Shown here piece by piece: positions 54,694 through 64,000 of a stretch of 64,000 nt of DNA. Numbering within the stretch: the first letter of the stretch is position 1; every line of letters begins with the position of its first letter. The stretch is taken from positions 1 through 64,000 of the forward strand of contig JAHHHJ010000027.1 in NCBI GenBank assembly GCA_019359445.1. The letters are read 5' to 3'. Made by a program: the position numbers and the translations under genes. This DNA is from Kastovskya adunca ATA6-11-RM4 (lineage in GTDB: Bacteria; Cyanobacteriota; Cyanobacteriia; Cyanobacteriales; Coleofasciculaceae). A model generated the notes under the pieces. It saw only the letters and a list, made by a program, of their open reading frames with translations. It was not told where the DNA came from and made no database searches.

Positions 54694-55104
54694 GTGGATA
54701 AAGAACCTTCGCACCTGCCCAACAAGCAGTCTGCGGATTATAGACCGTTGGTTTTGGCAGTAGATGACAATGAAGACAATTTAGCGCTGATTGCGGTTGT
54801 ACTGGAGTTATTTGGTTGTGCTTTCCTCACAGCTATGAATGCTCAAACGGCTCTCGATTTGGCTGCAAATAATGAGCTGAACTTGATTTTGATGGATATG
54901 ATGCTCCCCGACATGAGCGGAATGGAGGTTGTTAGCCATCTCAAAGCTAATCCGCAAACGGCAGAAGTCCCTGTTATTGCAATCACAGCCTTAGCAAGAG
55001 CAGAAGATAAAGAGCAAATGATTGCTGCTGGTTGTGTAGACTACATCAGCAAGCCTTACGTTATTGAGGAGCTAGAAGAGCTTTTGGCAAAGTATCTACA
55101 TTGA
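54694..55104 (+). CDS. Single-domain response regulator (paralog)
   Basis: 136 residues from GTG 54694, which has GGAG six bases upstream; a TTG 54682 start is less likely. The receiver domain has AVDDNEDN, phospho-acceptor Asp in LILMDMMLPDMSG, IAITALA and ISKPYVI. It is clearly a duplicate of the regulator at 53384 (same VVSHLKANPQTAEVPVIAIT-type core), with the same leader element. No output domain. Confidence 0.9.
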   Translation: MDKEPSHLPNKQSADYRPLVLAVDDNEDNLALIAVVLELFGCAFLTAMNAQTALDLAANNELNLILMDMMLPDMSGMEVVSHLKANPQTAEVPVIAITALARAEDKEQMIAAGCVDYISKPYVIEELEELLAKYLH

Positions 55105-55114
55105 AGTCAGAGTG

Positions 55115-55154
55115 CTGAGTCCTAAGTCCTGAGTCCTGAGTCCTGAGTCCTGAG
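55115..55154. repeat. Heptamer tandem repeat
   Basis: CTGAGTC repeated about five to six times (one unit CTAAGTC), directly after the regulator gene. It is a short tandemly repeated sequence of the kind common in filamentous cyanobacteria. Confidence 0.9.
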
Positions 55155-55230
55155 CGGGAAGAAAGTATAAAGGGTGAAGTATGAAGGATGAAATAGACGA
55201 TTGGAGTAATGGCTAATCGTCATCAATTTT

Positions 55231-55305
55231 TCTCTCCCCTGCTCCCCTGCTCCCTCGCTCCCCTGCACCCCTGCACCCCTGCACCCCTGCTCCCCCGCTC
55301 CTCAT
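55231..55305. repeat. C-rich tandem repeat
   Basis: Imperfect tandem units of CTCCCCTG / CACCCCTG (eight to nine bases each) run for about 75 bp before the alcohol dehydrogenase stop. No coding function. Confidence 0.85.
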
Positions 55306-55310
55306 CTCCC

Positions 55311-56381
55311 CTACTCCTCATCCCCTGCCCTCATAGTGGGATAGATTAAAATTTTGTAGGTGTCAGGACGCGGAGCGATCGCTTGTTCAACTGCCTCAGC
55401 TAAATGTTTAAGGGAATAGCGATCGCTAATTAAAGCATTGACATCAATCCGCTGATTGAAGACAATATCCGCCGCTAGAGACTGGAGGCGGTAAGAGGAA
55501 CTGTAGCTACCCATCAAATCAATTTCCCGGCGGTACAGGATGTTGGGGTTGAGCGGAATTTCCACCTCATCGGGAAATTCAGCAAAGAAGAGAATTTTGC
55601 CGCCTTTGCGCGTGCAGTCTAGTGCTTGAAAAAATGCCTTCTGACTCGGAACGGCTAAGAGAGTTGTATCAACTCCCATCCCATTCGTTAACGCCTGAAT
55701 CTTGGCAGGTAAATCCGAGTCTCGTGCATCAAATGCGGCTTCTGCACCGACGCTCAATGCTTTTTCTAGGCGGGAAGGAAGTAAATCAGTAGCGATCGCT
55801 CTCGCCCCAAAATACCTCACCAGCATAATAAACATCAGCCCAATTGGGCCTGCCCCAGTAATTAAAATCGTCTCCCCCGGCGCAACAGCGGCTTTCTTCA
55901 CTGCCTTCAAGCAGCAGCTTGTCGGTTCCACAAAACTTGCTTGCTCAAAACTAACGCTCTCAGGGATGGGAATTAACCCCCCATTTTGTACAATATGCCC
56001 TGGCACCTTCACATACTCGGCAAAGCCGCCACCACTAGGCGTAAACCCTGCGGTTGTCGTGATGTTCTTGTAAACCTCACACATTGAGAAGTTGTCATTG
56101 AGGCAGTAGGTACAACGCATACAGGGGACGTGATGCATCACCACCACCCGTTGCCCAACCTCCCATCCCTGAACCGCCTCTCCCGCTGCCGCAATTACCC
56201 CTGCTGTCTCATGCCCAAAAATGCGCGGTGCTTCGTAGAGGGGATAGCGAATCTTTTTAATATCTGATTGGCACAAGCCGACAACTTGCACCTGCACCAG
56301 CACCTCATCCGGTTGCAGTTCCGGGACTGGTAGCTCTTCGTAACTAAGCTGATTAACGCCTCGAAATACTTGTGCTTTCAT
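55311..56381 (-). CDS. Zinc-dependent alcohol dehydrogenase (MDR family)
   Basis: 356 residues. Catalytic zinc ligands are Cys38 and His with Glu in FGHETAG; the structural zinc has four Cys in CMRCTYCLNDNFSMC. The NAD(P)-binding loop is TGAGPIGLM. The sequence suits the sorbitol/threonine/L-iditol dehydrogenase subgroup. The substrate is not identifiable. It is monocistronic; the C-rich tandem repeat adjoins its 3' end. Confidence 0.9.
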   Translation of the reverse strand: MKAQVFRGVNQLSYEELPVPELQPDEVLVQVQVVGLCQSDIKKIRYPLYEAPRIFGHETAGVIAAAGEAVQGWEVGQRVVVMHHVPCMRCTYCLNDNFSMCEVYKNITTTAGFTPSGGGFAEYVKVPGHIVQNGGLIPIPESVSFEQASFVEPTSCCLKAVKKAAVAPGETILITGAGPIGLMFIMLVRYFGARAIATDLLPSRLEKALSVGAEAAFDARDSDLPAKIQALTNGMGVDTTLLAVPSQKAFFQALDCTRKGGKILFFAEFPDEVEIPLNPNILYRREIDLMGSYSSSYRLQSLAADIVFNQRIDVNALISDRYSLKHLAEAVEQAIAPRPDTYKILIYPTMRAGDEE

Positions 56382-56606
56382 GCTGATTGCCCAACGCTCG
56401 ACGTAACTAGGTTTAGCACCTTTGGGCAGCGTCAGCCATCAGCTTTGATGATTACCTTCTATTCTGCGTCGCCTATTGCCTGTCTAGTCAGAGTATCTTC
56501 AGGCTTGCTTCTAGTAGAGGAGGACTAAAGTCCTCCTTAAGTCCAGACTTTCAGTCTCTACCAAACCTCTGTACTTTCAGTGGAGAGTGGTTTAGTAGTT
56601 TAATTG

Positions 56607-57713
56607 CTAACCTCCCTTAATGGAGTCAGTTAGGGTATTAACCACAGATCCATCAGGTAATAAAATCATTTCCTGATCATCAAGCTTAAAGCGCCGTGCA
56701 ACCGCTAATCTGCTTCTTAACTCAAAAGACGGCTTCCAAAAGTATCCAGGAATAATCTCAAACCTTCTTCCTGGAAAAACTTCTTCTAACCGCTCCTGTA
56801 CTTCCTGATCACTAAATATTTGAAGAACATCAGGAAGACTAGAGACTTCAATTAGAGTATTTGTCTCGTATTCAATTGCAGCGTAGATAAAGTCTTGAAA
56901 TTCTCTTGTTTTAGTAGCATCAAGTGGAACAATTGTGTAATTAGAAGCACCATCTAATCCCTCAACATGAACAGGGACAAGTATTGGTGCTCCACCCCCC
57001 TCAATTGTAATTTGTTCCACGTTTTCAAAACCTTGAAGTCGCAGGTTTTCAATAGCAATTTCCTCTGAGCTAGCTCCATCTGGAAAACCACCACCTGGAA
57101 TCATAATTTCATTCGCATTAGTAACTAAAAGCTCTTGACTAGTAGGCTTAGTTAATACAACATACTGATCCTTCCATCGACTACCTACCATGTTAGGTAA
57201 AAACTTGGTTTTTTGAAACTCCGTGACACTTATATAACTAAAATCTGGAGATGTTTTCCAAGGATCGCGAATGAAAAGACCTACGACATCTTGCTTTCCG
57301 CTTGGTTCTCTATTAAAGCGAATGCCGTCAATAACAACCCAGTGTTTCCCTCCATCAACAAGAGCAATACATGGAATTTTCAGAAAATCAATTGTATAAC
57401 TAATTATATCTAATGCTTTTTGAAAGTTGGTTGATGGAGTTGCAATATCATCTACATCTCTATTGAGCATATCAGGTAAAACGTTACTAATATACTTACC
57501 TAATCCCTCCGGATCTGAGTACCATTTGCCTGCCTCTACATTAAGTCTTTGAATTTCCTCAAAAGCAACTTGTTGTGGAGAGGAAATAGAAAAGCTAGGG
57601 AGGGATAAAAACATTTGAGCACAGGCAGGACCACAATAGTATGATCTTTGTTGAATAAACCTTGAGACTGATAACCGAGTATCCTTAAACATATTCTTCT
57701 TAGAAAGAGTCAC
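56607..57713 (-). CDS. C39-like cysteine protease of a RiPP locus
   Basis: Up to 368 residues (GTG 57713; ATG 57692 is an alternative). The N-terminal 190 residues have a papain-like C39 core: Gln21, then Cys27 in YYCGPACAQMF (Gln at -6 as in C39), His124 in GGKHWVVIDGI and Asp150 in FIRDPW. C39 enzymes cleave after double Gly. The C-terminal half (200-368) is unknown to me; it includes IMIPGGGFPDGAS and ends in GG. No ABC exporter is fused, which is unusual for C39. It lies 37 bp after the radical SAM gene on the same strand. Confidence 0.75.
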   Translation of the reverse strand: MTLSKKNMFKDTRLSVSRFIQQRSYYCGPACAQMFLSLPSFSISSPQQVAFEEIQRLNVEAGKWYSDPEGLGKYISNVLPDMLNRDVDDIATPSTNFQKALDIISYTIDFLKIPCIALVDGGKHWVVIDGIRFNREPSGKQDVVGLFIRDPWKTSPDFSYISVTEFQKTKFLPNMVGSRWKDQYVVLTKPTSQELLVTNANEIMIPGGGFPDGASSEEIAIENLRLQGFENVEQITIEGGGAPILVPVHVEGLDGASNYTIVPLDATKTREFQDFIYAAIEYETNTLIEVSSLPDVLQIFSDQEVQERLEEVFPGRRFEIIPGYFWKPSFELRSRLAVARRFKLDDQEMILLPDGSVVNTLTDSIKGG

Positions 57714-57750
57714 TCAAAGTAAATATTCTAGCTGCTCGCCAAATAGCTGT

Positions 57751-59148
57751 TTATTGCTCCGGCGTAGTAGCTATTATCCTTCCTAATGTATCTACGCAAA
57801 ACTGAACTTGATACTTAATTGATTCACATGGAGGCTTAGTTGTCTCCATAAACATACGTGGATGGGAACATCCTCCCATACATAAAGGCAGTACCTTACA
57901 GCCTCTGCAGGATGGGTATGCTAATGGAGAAAACTCATCCCAATCCCTAGATACTTTTGAGCTTATTGCAGCTTCTGCGAGATCGTGAACGTTTCCTATT
58001 GATTCAGCAGGTGAACCAGCACTATGCCAGCATCGACTCACGTATCCCTCTGGGTCGATAACAAACATACTGCCAAGAGTTGCTGAACAAAAATGTGATT
58101 TGGGTACTAATTTCTGCACAACTCTTTGTAATGCTTCAGGGTGATTCAGGAAGAAATTATGTTCAAAGCGGGCATAATCTGAGCGGCTAAGGGTAGCACA
58201 AGCTGGAACTTCTGAGCTTGTAGAACTACATGAGTTACAACCAGTGGCTCCACAGGTATTCTCTGTCTGTTTTGGTGAATCAATGCCTACTTGAAACTCA
58301 TTTTGATGATTATGAATCCGTGCAATGTAGTAATTATCTTTAAAGCCGTTTTGGCTTAAAACTTCAACAATTTTGGAAACATCATTAGAGTTTTCAGTAG
58401 AGACGTTAACTCGGATTCTAATATCTAAATATTTTCGAGCTTCAATTAAATTTTTGAGAATTAAAGAGGGATGACCTGCCACATCAAGTACGCCTCGTTT
58501 TTTGCTATTTTTAAAAATTAACGCATCAAAAGAAACTTGCGCTTGCTTTACTCCAGCATTTGCGAGTTCTTTAGCTGTCTTTGGAGTAAGGAGAATCGCG
58601 TTTGTTACAATATCTATATAGATTTCTAGCCCACGCTCATCAGCCATAGATTTAATTTGATGGGACATATCAAGCACAGTTTTCTTTGCAATTAAAGGTT
58701 CACCTCCAAACCAAGTACAGGTAATTTTTTTATACGCTGCCATAGCTGATCGAATGAAAATAAGAGTAGATTGTTGAGTTTCCAAAGACATACTCTTACC
58801 GTCTTCATGGCCTCCTTGAAAACAGTAGTCACAGGAGAAGTTACATAGCATTGTTGGTAGTATTGTGAAATTTAAAGTCTCTTTCTTGTCCTTGACTTTG
58901 TTGAATTTAGACAATATCTGTTCAACTTCATTTCCGTTATGCAAGAAACCCATATTCGTGAGTTCACAAAGATTAGTCTCACCAATATCAGATGCTGTAA
59001 TAGCTTTATCTTTATCTTCTTGCAGAATCCTTCCTGTTTCTTCTGAAAGAAGAGCAAGAACTCCAGTTCGAGCGTTATAACCTACTAGACCTTCTTCACG
59101 TTTAACAAAGTAGTTATAGTTTGATTTTTGAAAAAGATTAGAATTCAT
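57751..59148 (-). CDS. Radical SAM/SPASM peptide maturase
   Basis: 465 residues. An N-terminal domain (1-85) is followed by a radical SAM core with CNFSCDYC (Cys102, 106, 109) for the [4Fe-4S]-SAM cluster and WFGGEPL for SAM binding. A Cys-rich insertion (CGATGCNSC) comes near the middle. The C-terminal SPASM domain has HFCSATLGSMFVIDPEG, then CW, CRGCKVLPLCMGGC and a last CES, giving ligands for auxiliary clusters. SPASM proteins modify ribosomal peptides. I choose ATG 59148; the frame extends to 59211. Its substrate is probably the 68-residue protein just upstream. Confidence 0.88.
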   Translation of the reverse strand: MNSNLFQKSNYNYFVKREEGLVGYNARTGVLALLSEETGRILQEDKDKAITASDIGETNLCELTNMGFLHNGNEVEQILSKFNKVKDKKETLNFTILPTMLCNFSCDYCFQGGHEDGKSMSLETQQSTLIFIRSAMAAYKKITCTWFGGEPLIAKKTVLDMSHQIKSMADERGLEIYIDIVTNAILLTPKTAKELANAGVKQAQVSFDALIFKNSKKRGVLDVAGHPSLILKNLIEARKYLDIRIRVNVSTENSNDVSKIVEVLSQNGFKDNYYIARIHNHQNEFQVGIDSPKQTENTCGATGCNSCSSTSSEVPACATLSRSDYARFEHNFFLNHPEALQRVVQKLVPKSHFCSATLGSMFVIDPEGYVSRCWHSAGSPAESIGNVHDLAEAAISSKVSRDWDEFSPLAYPSCRGCKVLPLCMGGCSHPRMFMETTKPPCESIKYQVQFCVDTLGRIIATTPEQ

Positions 59149-59333
59149 ATTTTTCTCATAAGTAGTTTTTAGCATAGAAAGTAAGTCTCTCCTTACTACA
59201 ACAGCAAACAATATTTACTAGAGAACCTTGTTAAGCTACTTTCTAGATAAGCCTATACTTGGTTCTAACAGCAAAGATTAATTAGTATGGAGAGACTAAC
59301 TCTAAACAAGTAGGTTCTTGAAAACCACTTCTT

Positions 59334-59540
59334 CTAATTAAATTGAATGATACAAGAATTGCCACCGCCTCCAAGAGGGGATTCTGCAATAACCTCAATC
59401 CTTGTAATTTTTGTGCCATCAGGAAGGGGTTCTTCAAGCTTCGCTACTAGTACTGCATCTTCCCCAAGCGTGACAAGTTTTACTACATCACTAATGTTCT
59501 GAGAACTAGAGGATGAACCTTGTGGTGTTTCCGAAGTCAT
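59334..59540 (-). CDS. Putative RiPP precursor peptide
   Basis: 68 residues from ATG 59540, which has AGG eight bases upstream. A Ser-rich start (GSSSSSQNISD), an acidic central leader (VVKLVTLGEDAVLVAKLEEPLPDG) and a Gly-rich end with a single Cys: ESPLGGGGNSCIIQFN. That shape (charged leader, short C-terminal core with Cys after double Gly) is what a C39 cleavage and a radical SAM modification would need. The gene begins the apparent operon: precursor, maturase, protease. No family is recognised. The expressed core is an inference. Confidence 0.65.
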   Translation of the reverse strand: MTSETPQGSSSSSQNISDVVKLVTLGEDAVLVAKLEEPLPDGTKITRIEVIAESPLGGGGNSCIIQFN

Positions 59541-59711
59541 ATTGTTACCTATGGCTCTGTTAAATTTATATTGCAATAGCGATTTTACTTACCTTAGGAG
59601 ATAATTATGCGTATTATTACCTTTTGAATAAAAAAAGTAATATTTGTTTAGGGTTATTAATCAATTGAAATACTTCGATACTGCGGCTAGTAATGCGAAA
59701 TGTAGGTTAAA

Positions 59712-60167
59712 TTATTCATTCTCGTAAAATCCTGCTTCCTCGCTCAACTGTATTAACTCATCCAGTAGTTGACTACGCTTAGTATCCCGTTGCTGCTTGT
59801 ATTCCATCACATCCTGAAAACGAACACGACGATGCGTGCCCACTTTGGTGTAGGGGATTTCTCCTTGCTTTAACAACTTAATCAAATAAGGTCGCGAGAC
59901 ATTCAGCAAGTCAGCCGCCTCCTGTGTCGTCATTTCCTGTTCATCAGGAACTATAGATATAGCCTGACCTAATGCCATAGCATGTACGACTTGACGCAGC
60001 ACTTGATATATCGGTTCAGGAATACGAATGGCTTCTCCGTTAGCTGCTACTAGTTGTGCCTGCGGTTGTTCAAGTAGACGCTCCAGTTGCTTAATAGAGT
60101 GCGCTTCTTGTTTTTGAGCAATGACTGACTCTACAGGCATATTTTTCCTAAGTATTGTGGTTTTCAT
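59712..60167 (-). CDS. Excisionase-type HTH antitoxin, no toxin partner
   Basis: 151 residues. The central part has EMTTQEAADLLNVSRPYLIKLL and VGTHRRVRFQDVMEYK, the excisionase (MerR-like winged helix) signature of antitoxins that normally pair with PIN-domain toxins. No PIN gene follows; downstream of it on the same strand comes the RiPP precursor (171 bp away). It could be a lone antitoxin or a regulator recruited to the RiPP locus. The start is probably near 60167 or 60140. Confidence 0.8.
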   Translation of the reverse strand: MKTTILRKNMPVESVIAQKQEAHSIKQLERLLEQPQAQLVAANGEAIRIPEPIYQVLRQVVHAMALGQAISIVPDEQEMTTQEAADLLNVSRPYLIKLLKQGEIPYTKVGTHRRVRFQDVMEYKQQRDTKRSQLLDELIQLSEEAGFYENE

Positions 60168-60434
60168 AAATGTATATGTTGCTTAGAGGAGTCTTTTGCG
60201 TAGTGTAGCTATGTGTTGATGTGGCTATATGTCTACAATAATAGACTACATGCCATTAAACGCAATATCCGAAACAAGGACAAAATACATCATCTTTACC
60301 TTATGTAGAGCCAGTTAAAAGTTTGTTCGTTGACTAATGTTTGATTCGCGACAACGGGCAAATAAGCTCAACTGTAGGACAAGCTTGTTAGATGCCCGTA
60401 TGATGTCCTCAATCGCGTCAGGTTGAGTTGAGGC
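60168..60434. other. Divergent intergenic region
   Basis: 267 bp between the antitoxin (minus) and the FAD oxidoreductase (plus). AT-rich at 60180-60290. No gene seen. Confidence 0.45.
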
Positions 60435-62246
60435 ATGGTTCATCAAACACTTACAGCCGATGTTTTAGTTGTTGGGGGTGGCACAGGGGGAACGGCGGCA
60501 GCGATTCAAGCCGCGCGTCGAGGAGTTCAGACGGTTTTAGTGAGTGAGTTTTCTTGGTTGGGGGGAATGCTCACCTCGGCGGGGGTTTGCGCTCCCGATG
60601 GCAATGAACTCGCCGCCTTTCAGACGGGGTTGTGGGGAGCATTTTTGCAGGAGTTACGGTCTCGGCAACCGGAAGGCTTAAATCATAGCTGGGTCAGCAT
60701 GTTTACCTATGACCCTCGCGTTGCGGCTCAACTCTTTACAGACTGGGTGCAAGCCCTACCTAATCTCAAATGGATTGCCAAACGAGTGCCAATAGAGGTT
60801 TTCAAAGCAGGGAACCGGATTACAGGGGTGCGCTTTAGCGACTTCACCGTCAATGCTCAGATTACTCTGGATGCAACAGAATTGGGAGATTTACTAGCCC
60901 TGGCAGAAGTCCCCTATCGTTGGGGCTGGGAGTTGCAATCGGAGTTTGGAGAACCTAGCGCCCCCGTGGCTCACAACGAGCTGACAAGGCAATATCCCGT
61001 GCAAGCCCCTACTTGGGTGGCGATGATGCAGGATTTTGGCGAGGGCGGCGAAGCACCAGAAATTCCTACTCCCCCCCAAGAGAACCCCAACCAGTTTATA
61101 GGGGCTTGGGAAAACTACATCGGGGACGGGGAGCGATTTGTTAATTATGGACGCTTGCCAGGGGGTTTATTGATGATCAACTGGCCGATTAAGGGCAATG
61201 ATTATGGTGAAGATTTAGGGCGCTTAGTTGTGTCTGAGGCATCGCGCCAGGAGTTTCTCCAAGAAGCTCTTTGGCACACTCAAAGCTTTGTCCGTTTCAT
61301 TCAAACTCATTTCGGTCGTCGCTACGGTTTAGCAGAAAACATCTTTCCTTCACCTTTGAGTCCGAACTCCCCAGGAGGAGGTGCTTATGCTCTACATCCT
61401 TACTACCGGGAAAGCCGACGCCTGCGCGGACTAACGACCCTCCGAGAACAGGATATTTTGCCAATGGCTGGAGGAAAAGTCGCCGCTTTGCCTCGGGATG
61501 CAGGGGGACAAGTTACAGCAGTAGCCCTCGGCAACTATGCTAATGACCATCACTATCCAGGTGTCGATTTCCTGCTAGCCCCAAAGTCAATTCGCTGGGG
61601 AGGACGCTGGACGGGAACACCATTTACTATTCCCTATGGGTGTTTGGTGCCAGAGTCAACTGAGGGACTTTTGGCATGCGATAAGAATATTTCTGTCTCT
61701 CATATTGCTAATGGTTCCACGCGGTTACAACCGGTGGTGATGAATATTGGTCAAGCAGCGGGAATGGCAGCAGCCCTGTGCGTTCAACTCGGCTGTCAAC
61801 CCCAAGATTTACCCGTAGGACGCCTGCAGGAGTCGTTGCTAAAAGACAAAGTTGCCCCCAGTATTGCTCCTTTGTTCAACCTACCCTCCCAGCACCCAGA
61901 CTGGCTGCACTGGCAACGTTACTACCTAGATAATCCAGACGCCTATCCTAGCAGTGGCAACTGCCCTGCGGCTTTTGTCTTTTCAAGCTTAAAACAGCCG
62001 CTGGCTGATGAGTTTAGCGGCGTTTTTCATTACCATGACACCCAAACCTACACCATTACCCTTTCTAAACCCACTTCCCACGCGGGTCAAATCTGGAAGC
62101 TCATTACTCTGCAACCTGAGGTAGACCAACAGCTACTGACTTACACGGAGGGGCAATCTCTTATTCTCTGGGGATATCTGAACAAACCGGGGGGTTGGTT
62201 AGTGGTGGAAAAGGTTATTTGTCATGTAGTAGAAACCGGGAATTAG
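60435..62246 (+). CDS. FAD-dependent oxidoreductase
   Basis: 603 residues. The dinucleotide-binding loop VLVVGGGTGGTAAAIQAARRG is at residues 10-30, followed by FSWLGGMLTSAGVCAPDG, the signature of the FAD_oxidored (PF12831-type) family. It is soluble, with no signal peptide. The C-terminal third is beta-rich. The substrate is unknown; neighbours give no clue. It ends 114 bp before patX on the same strand. Confidence 0.85.
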   Translation: MVHQTLTADVLVVGGGTGGTAAAIQAARRGVQTVLVSEFSWLGGMLTSAGVCAPDGNELAAFQTGLWGAFLQELRSRQPEGLNHSWVSMFTYDPRVAAQLFTDWVQALPNLKWIAKRVPIEVFKAGNRITGVRFSDFTVNAQITLDATELGDLLALAEVPYRWGWELQSEFGEPSAPVAHNELTRQYPVQAPTWVAMMQDFGEGGEAPEIPTPPQENPNQFIGAWENYIGDGERFVNYGRLPGGLLMINWPIKGNDYGEDLGRLVVSEASRQEFLQEALWHTQSFVRFIQTHFGRRYGLAENIFPSPLSPNSPGGGAYALHPYYRESRRLRGLTTLREQDILPMAGGKVAALPRDAGGQVTAVALGNYANDHHYPGVDFLLAPKSIRWGGRWTGTPFTIPYGCLVPESTEGLLACDKNISVSHIANGSTRLQPVVMNIGQAAGMAAALCVQLGCQPQDLPVGRLQESLLKDKVAPSIAPLFNLPSQHPDWLHWQRYYLDNPDAYPSSGNCPAAFVFSSLKQPLADEFSGVFHYHDTQTYTITLSKPTSHAGQIWKLITLQPEVDQQLLTYTEGQSLILWGYLNKPGGWLVVEKVICHVVETGN

Positions 62247-62360
62247 CTATTAACAATTACTCATGAACAAACTTAAATTAACCTTCTGACAAAGTTTATC
62301 CTGACGCCATAGTAGGAACTCCGTATCAGGGAGTTAGAAGCCCTGACACGGAAATCTGCT

Positions 62361-62627
62361 ATGCGTACTTACACTTCTATCTTCTTGTTGAGCATACTAT
62401 CAATTTCGCTTTCTGTTGATGCTAAATTGATAAATTTTCGCTCAACTGGACGACAAACATCGACAATTGTTCCTCAGTTACTAAGCAAAATCATCGTACC
62501 CAGCAATCCTCAACCTTCTCCTCATCGGGGAAGCGATCGCCGAGAATTTCGTCAATCACAAGCAACTTCTGTAAGTAATCTGATTTGCCATCGTGGTAGT
62601 GGACGCCGGGAGTTCTGTGTCTCCTAA
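62361..62627 (+). CDS. patX: PatX-type heterocyst-inhibiting peptide precursor
   Basis: 88 residues. An N-terminal signal peptide (about 1-21, SIFLLSILSISLSVDA) precedes a Ser/Pro-rich middle. Two copies of HRGSxRREF lie at 55-63 (HRGSDRREF) and 77-85 (HRGSGRREF). RGSGR is the PatS/PatX pentapeptide that binds HetR and inhibits its DNA binding. It is directly upstream of hetR, the position known for PatX in filamentous cyanobacteria. Export and processing are inferred from the signal peptide. The first motif has Asp in place of Gly. Confidence 0.85.
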   Translation: MRTYTSIFLLSILSISLSVDAKLINFRSTGRQTSTIVPQLLSKIIVPSNPQPSPHRGSDRREFRQSQATSVSNLICHRGSGRREFCVS

Positions 62628-62668
62628 ATCATTTTGCTTCCTAAATGTGAAGTTTGTTAAACATTTCA

Positions 62669-62705
62669 ATTTCCTCTGTTTTTAACGGTAACAGGGGAAA
62701 TTTTA
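62669..62705 (+). terminator. Probable terminator after patX
   Basis: ATTTCCTCTG at 62669-62678 pairs, with one G-T pair, with CAGGGGAAAT at 62692-62701 across a 13-nt loop, followed by TTTAT. It separates patX from hetR transcripts. Confidence 0.65.
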
Positions 62706-62731
62706 TGGTTTTCGATTTACCTTTTTTTTTC

Positions 62732-62737
62732 TATAAT
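62732..62737 (+). promoter_or_regulatory. Candidate -10 element for hetR
   Basis: A perfect TATAAT follows a run of nine to ten T, 147 bp before the hetR start codon. No convincing -35 is present; the region may use an activator. Long 5' leaders are known for hetR in other cyanobacteria. Confidence 0.4.
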
Positions 62738-62805
62738 TAGAGAGAATTATTTAGTTCTTGCTTTAGGGTGCTACTCGTTGAGCGTGTGTGCTGCTTTGTG
62801 ATTAA

Positions 62806-63783
<978 letters not shown>

Positions 63784-63822
63784 GTGCGGGGGAGATGGGG
63801 CAAACCCATAACCTCCTTTACT

Positions 63823-64000
63823 TCATTCCAAAACTCCTTTAGAGCTGGGAATCATTCCAGCCCGACGGGGATCGATTTCCACCGCCATGCGGACGGCTCG
63901 TGCAAAGGCTTTGAAAGTTGCTTCGATGATGTGATGGGAGTTGATGCCATCTAGTTGACGGATATGCAGCGTCATGCGGCTATGATTGACCACGGCGACA
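63823..64000 (-). CDS. hisB: Imidazoleglycerol-phosphate dehydratase, 3' end
   Basis: The C-terminal 58 residues are within the window. [20 protein letters not shown] and [19 protein letters not shown] match the end of HisB, including the His-rich metal-binding helix ([10 protein letters not shown]), and [15 protein letters not shown] is the family terminus. The 5' part lies beyond position 64000. It catalyses the sixth step of histidine biosynthesis. It is convergent with hetR. Confidence 0.95.
   Translation of the reverse strand, partial: VAVVNHSRMTLHIRQLDGINSHHIIEATFKAFARAVRMAVEIDPRRAGMIPSSKGVLE

Overview
The window comes from a filamentous cyanobacterium. The palindrome GCGATCGC (HIP1) recurs throughout. 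Several products are cyanobacterial hallmarks: HetR beside PatX, the flavodiiron pair Flv1/Flv3, 2-oxoglutarate decarboxylase with succinate-semialdehyde dehydrogenase, a cyanobacterial-type bacteriophytochrome, and many small proteins typical of the phylum. HetR and PatX point to a multicellular lineage, but do not by themselves prove heterocyst formation. I saw no rRNA or tRNA genes.

Layout. 0.5-4 kb: two convergent multi-pass membrane proteins (GT39 family and PTPS-related). 4.3-10.6 kb: a 39-repeat CRISPR array with no cas genes anywhere in the window, flanked by two unusual histidine-kinase-like genes. One keeps the phospho-accepting His but has a degraded ATPase; the other keeps the ATPase but has Gln in place of the His. 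10.7-13.7 kb: a methionine-salvage cluster (RuBisCO-like protein, a nucleotidyltransferase, acireductone dioxygenase), with the RuBisCO-like gene bracketed by two near-identical MITEs. 14-31.7 kb: sensory and housekeeping genes (biliverdin-type phytochrome, reduced cytochrome b-like protein, glycogen debranching enzyme, two peroxiredoxins, DnaJ-like protein, multi-PAS kinase, TPR protein) and the wreck of a PIN-toxin gene.

31.8-44.5 kb is a rearranged region. An intact ilvA is accompanied by three separate ilvA shards (5' end, 3' end, middle), a frameshifted REP-associated transposase bounded by palindromes, an SDR-hydrolase pair, and flv1 and flv3 separated by a PsiE-like gene, a NACHT NTPase interrupted by one in-frame stop, and a small membrane-protein gene. 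Helically phased iterons lie between the last two.

44.6-56.4 kb: a methyltransferase, an NmrA-like SDR, a cyclic-peptide-type ABC exporter, a UPF0175/PIN toxin-antitoxin pair, exonuclease III, the 2-oxoglutarate to succinate bypass (two genes), and two paralogous single-domain response regulators that share a conserved two-hairpin leader about 47 nt before their start codons. 56.6-60.2 kb: an apparent RiPP locus made of a 68-residue Gly-rich precursor, a radical SAM/SPASM maturase and a C39-like cysteine protease, followed by an excisionase-type antitoxin without a toxin. 60.4-64 kb: a FAD oxidoreductase, patX (with two HRGSxRREF motifs), hetR and the 3' end of hisB.

The best candidates for something undescribed are the RiPP locus, the complementary half-kinases around the orphan CRISPR array, the duplicated leader element of the response regulators, and the iterons in front of the NACHT gene. 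All functions are read from sequence and family knowledge; no search was run.
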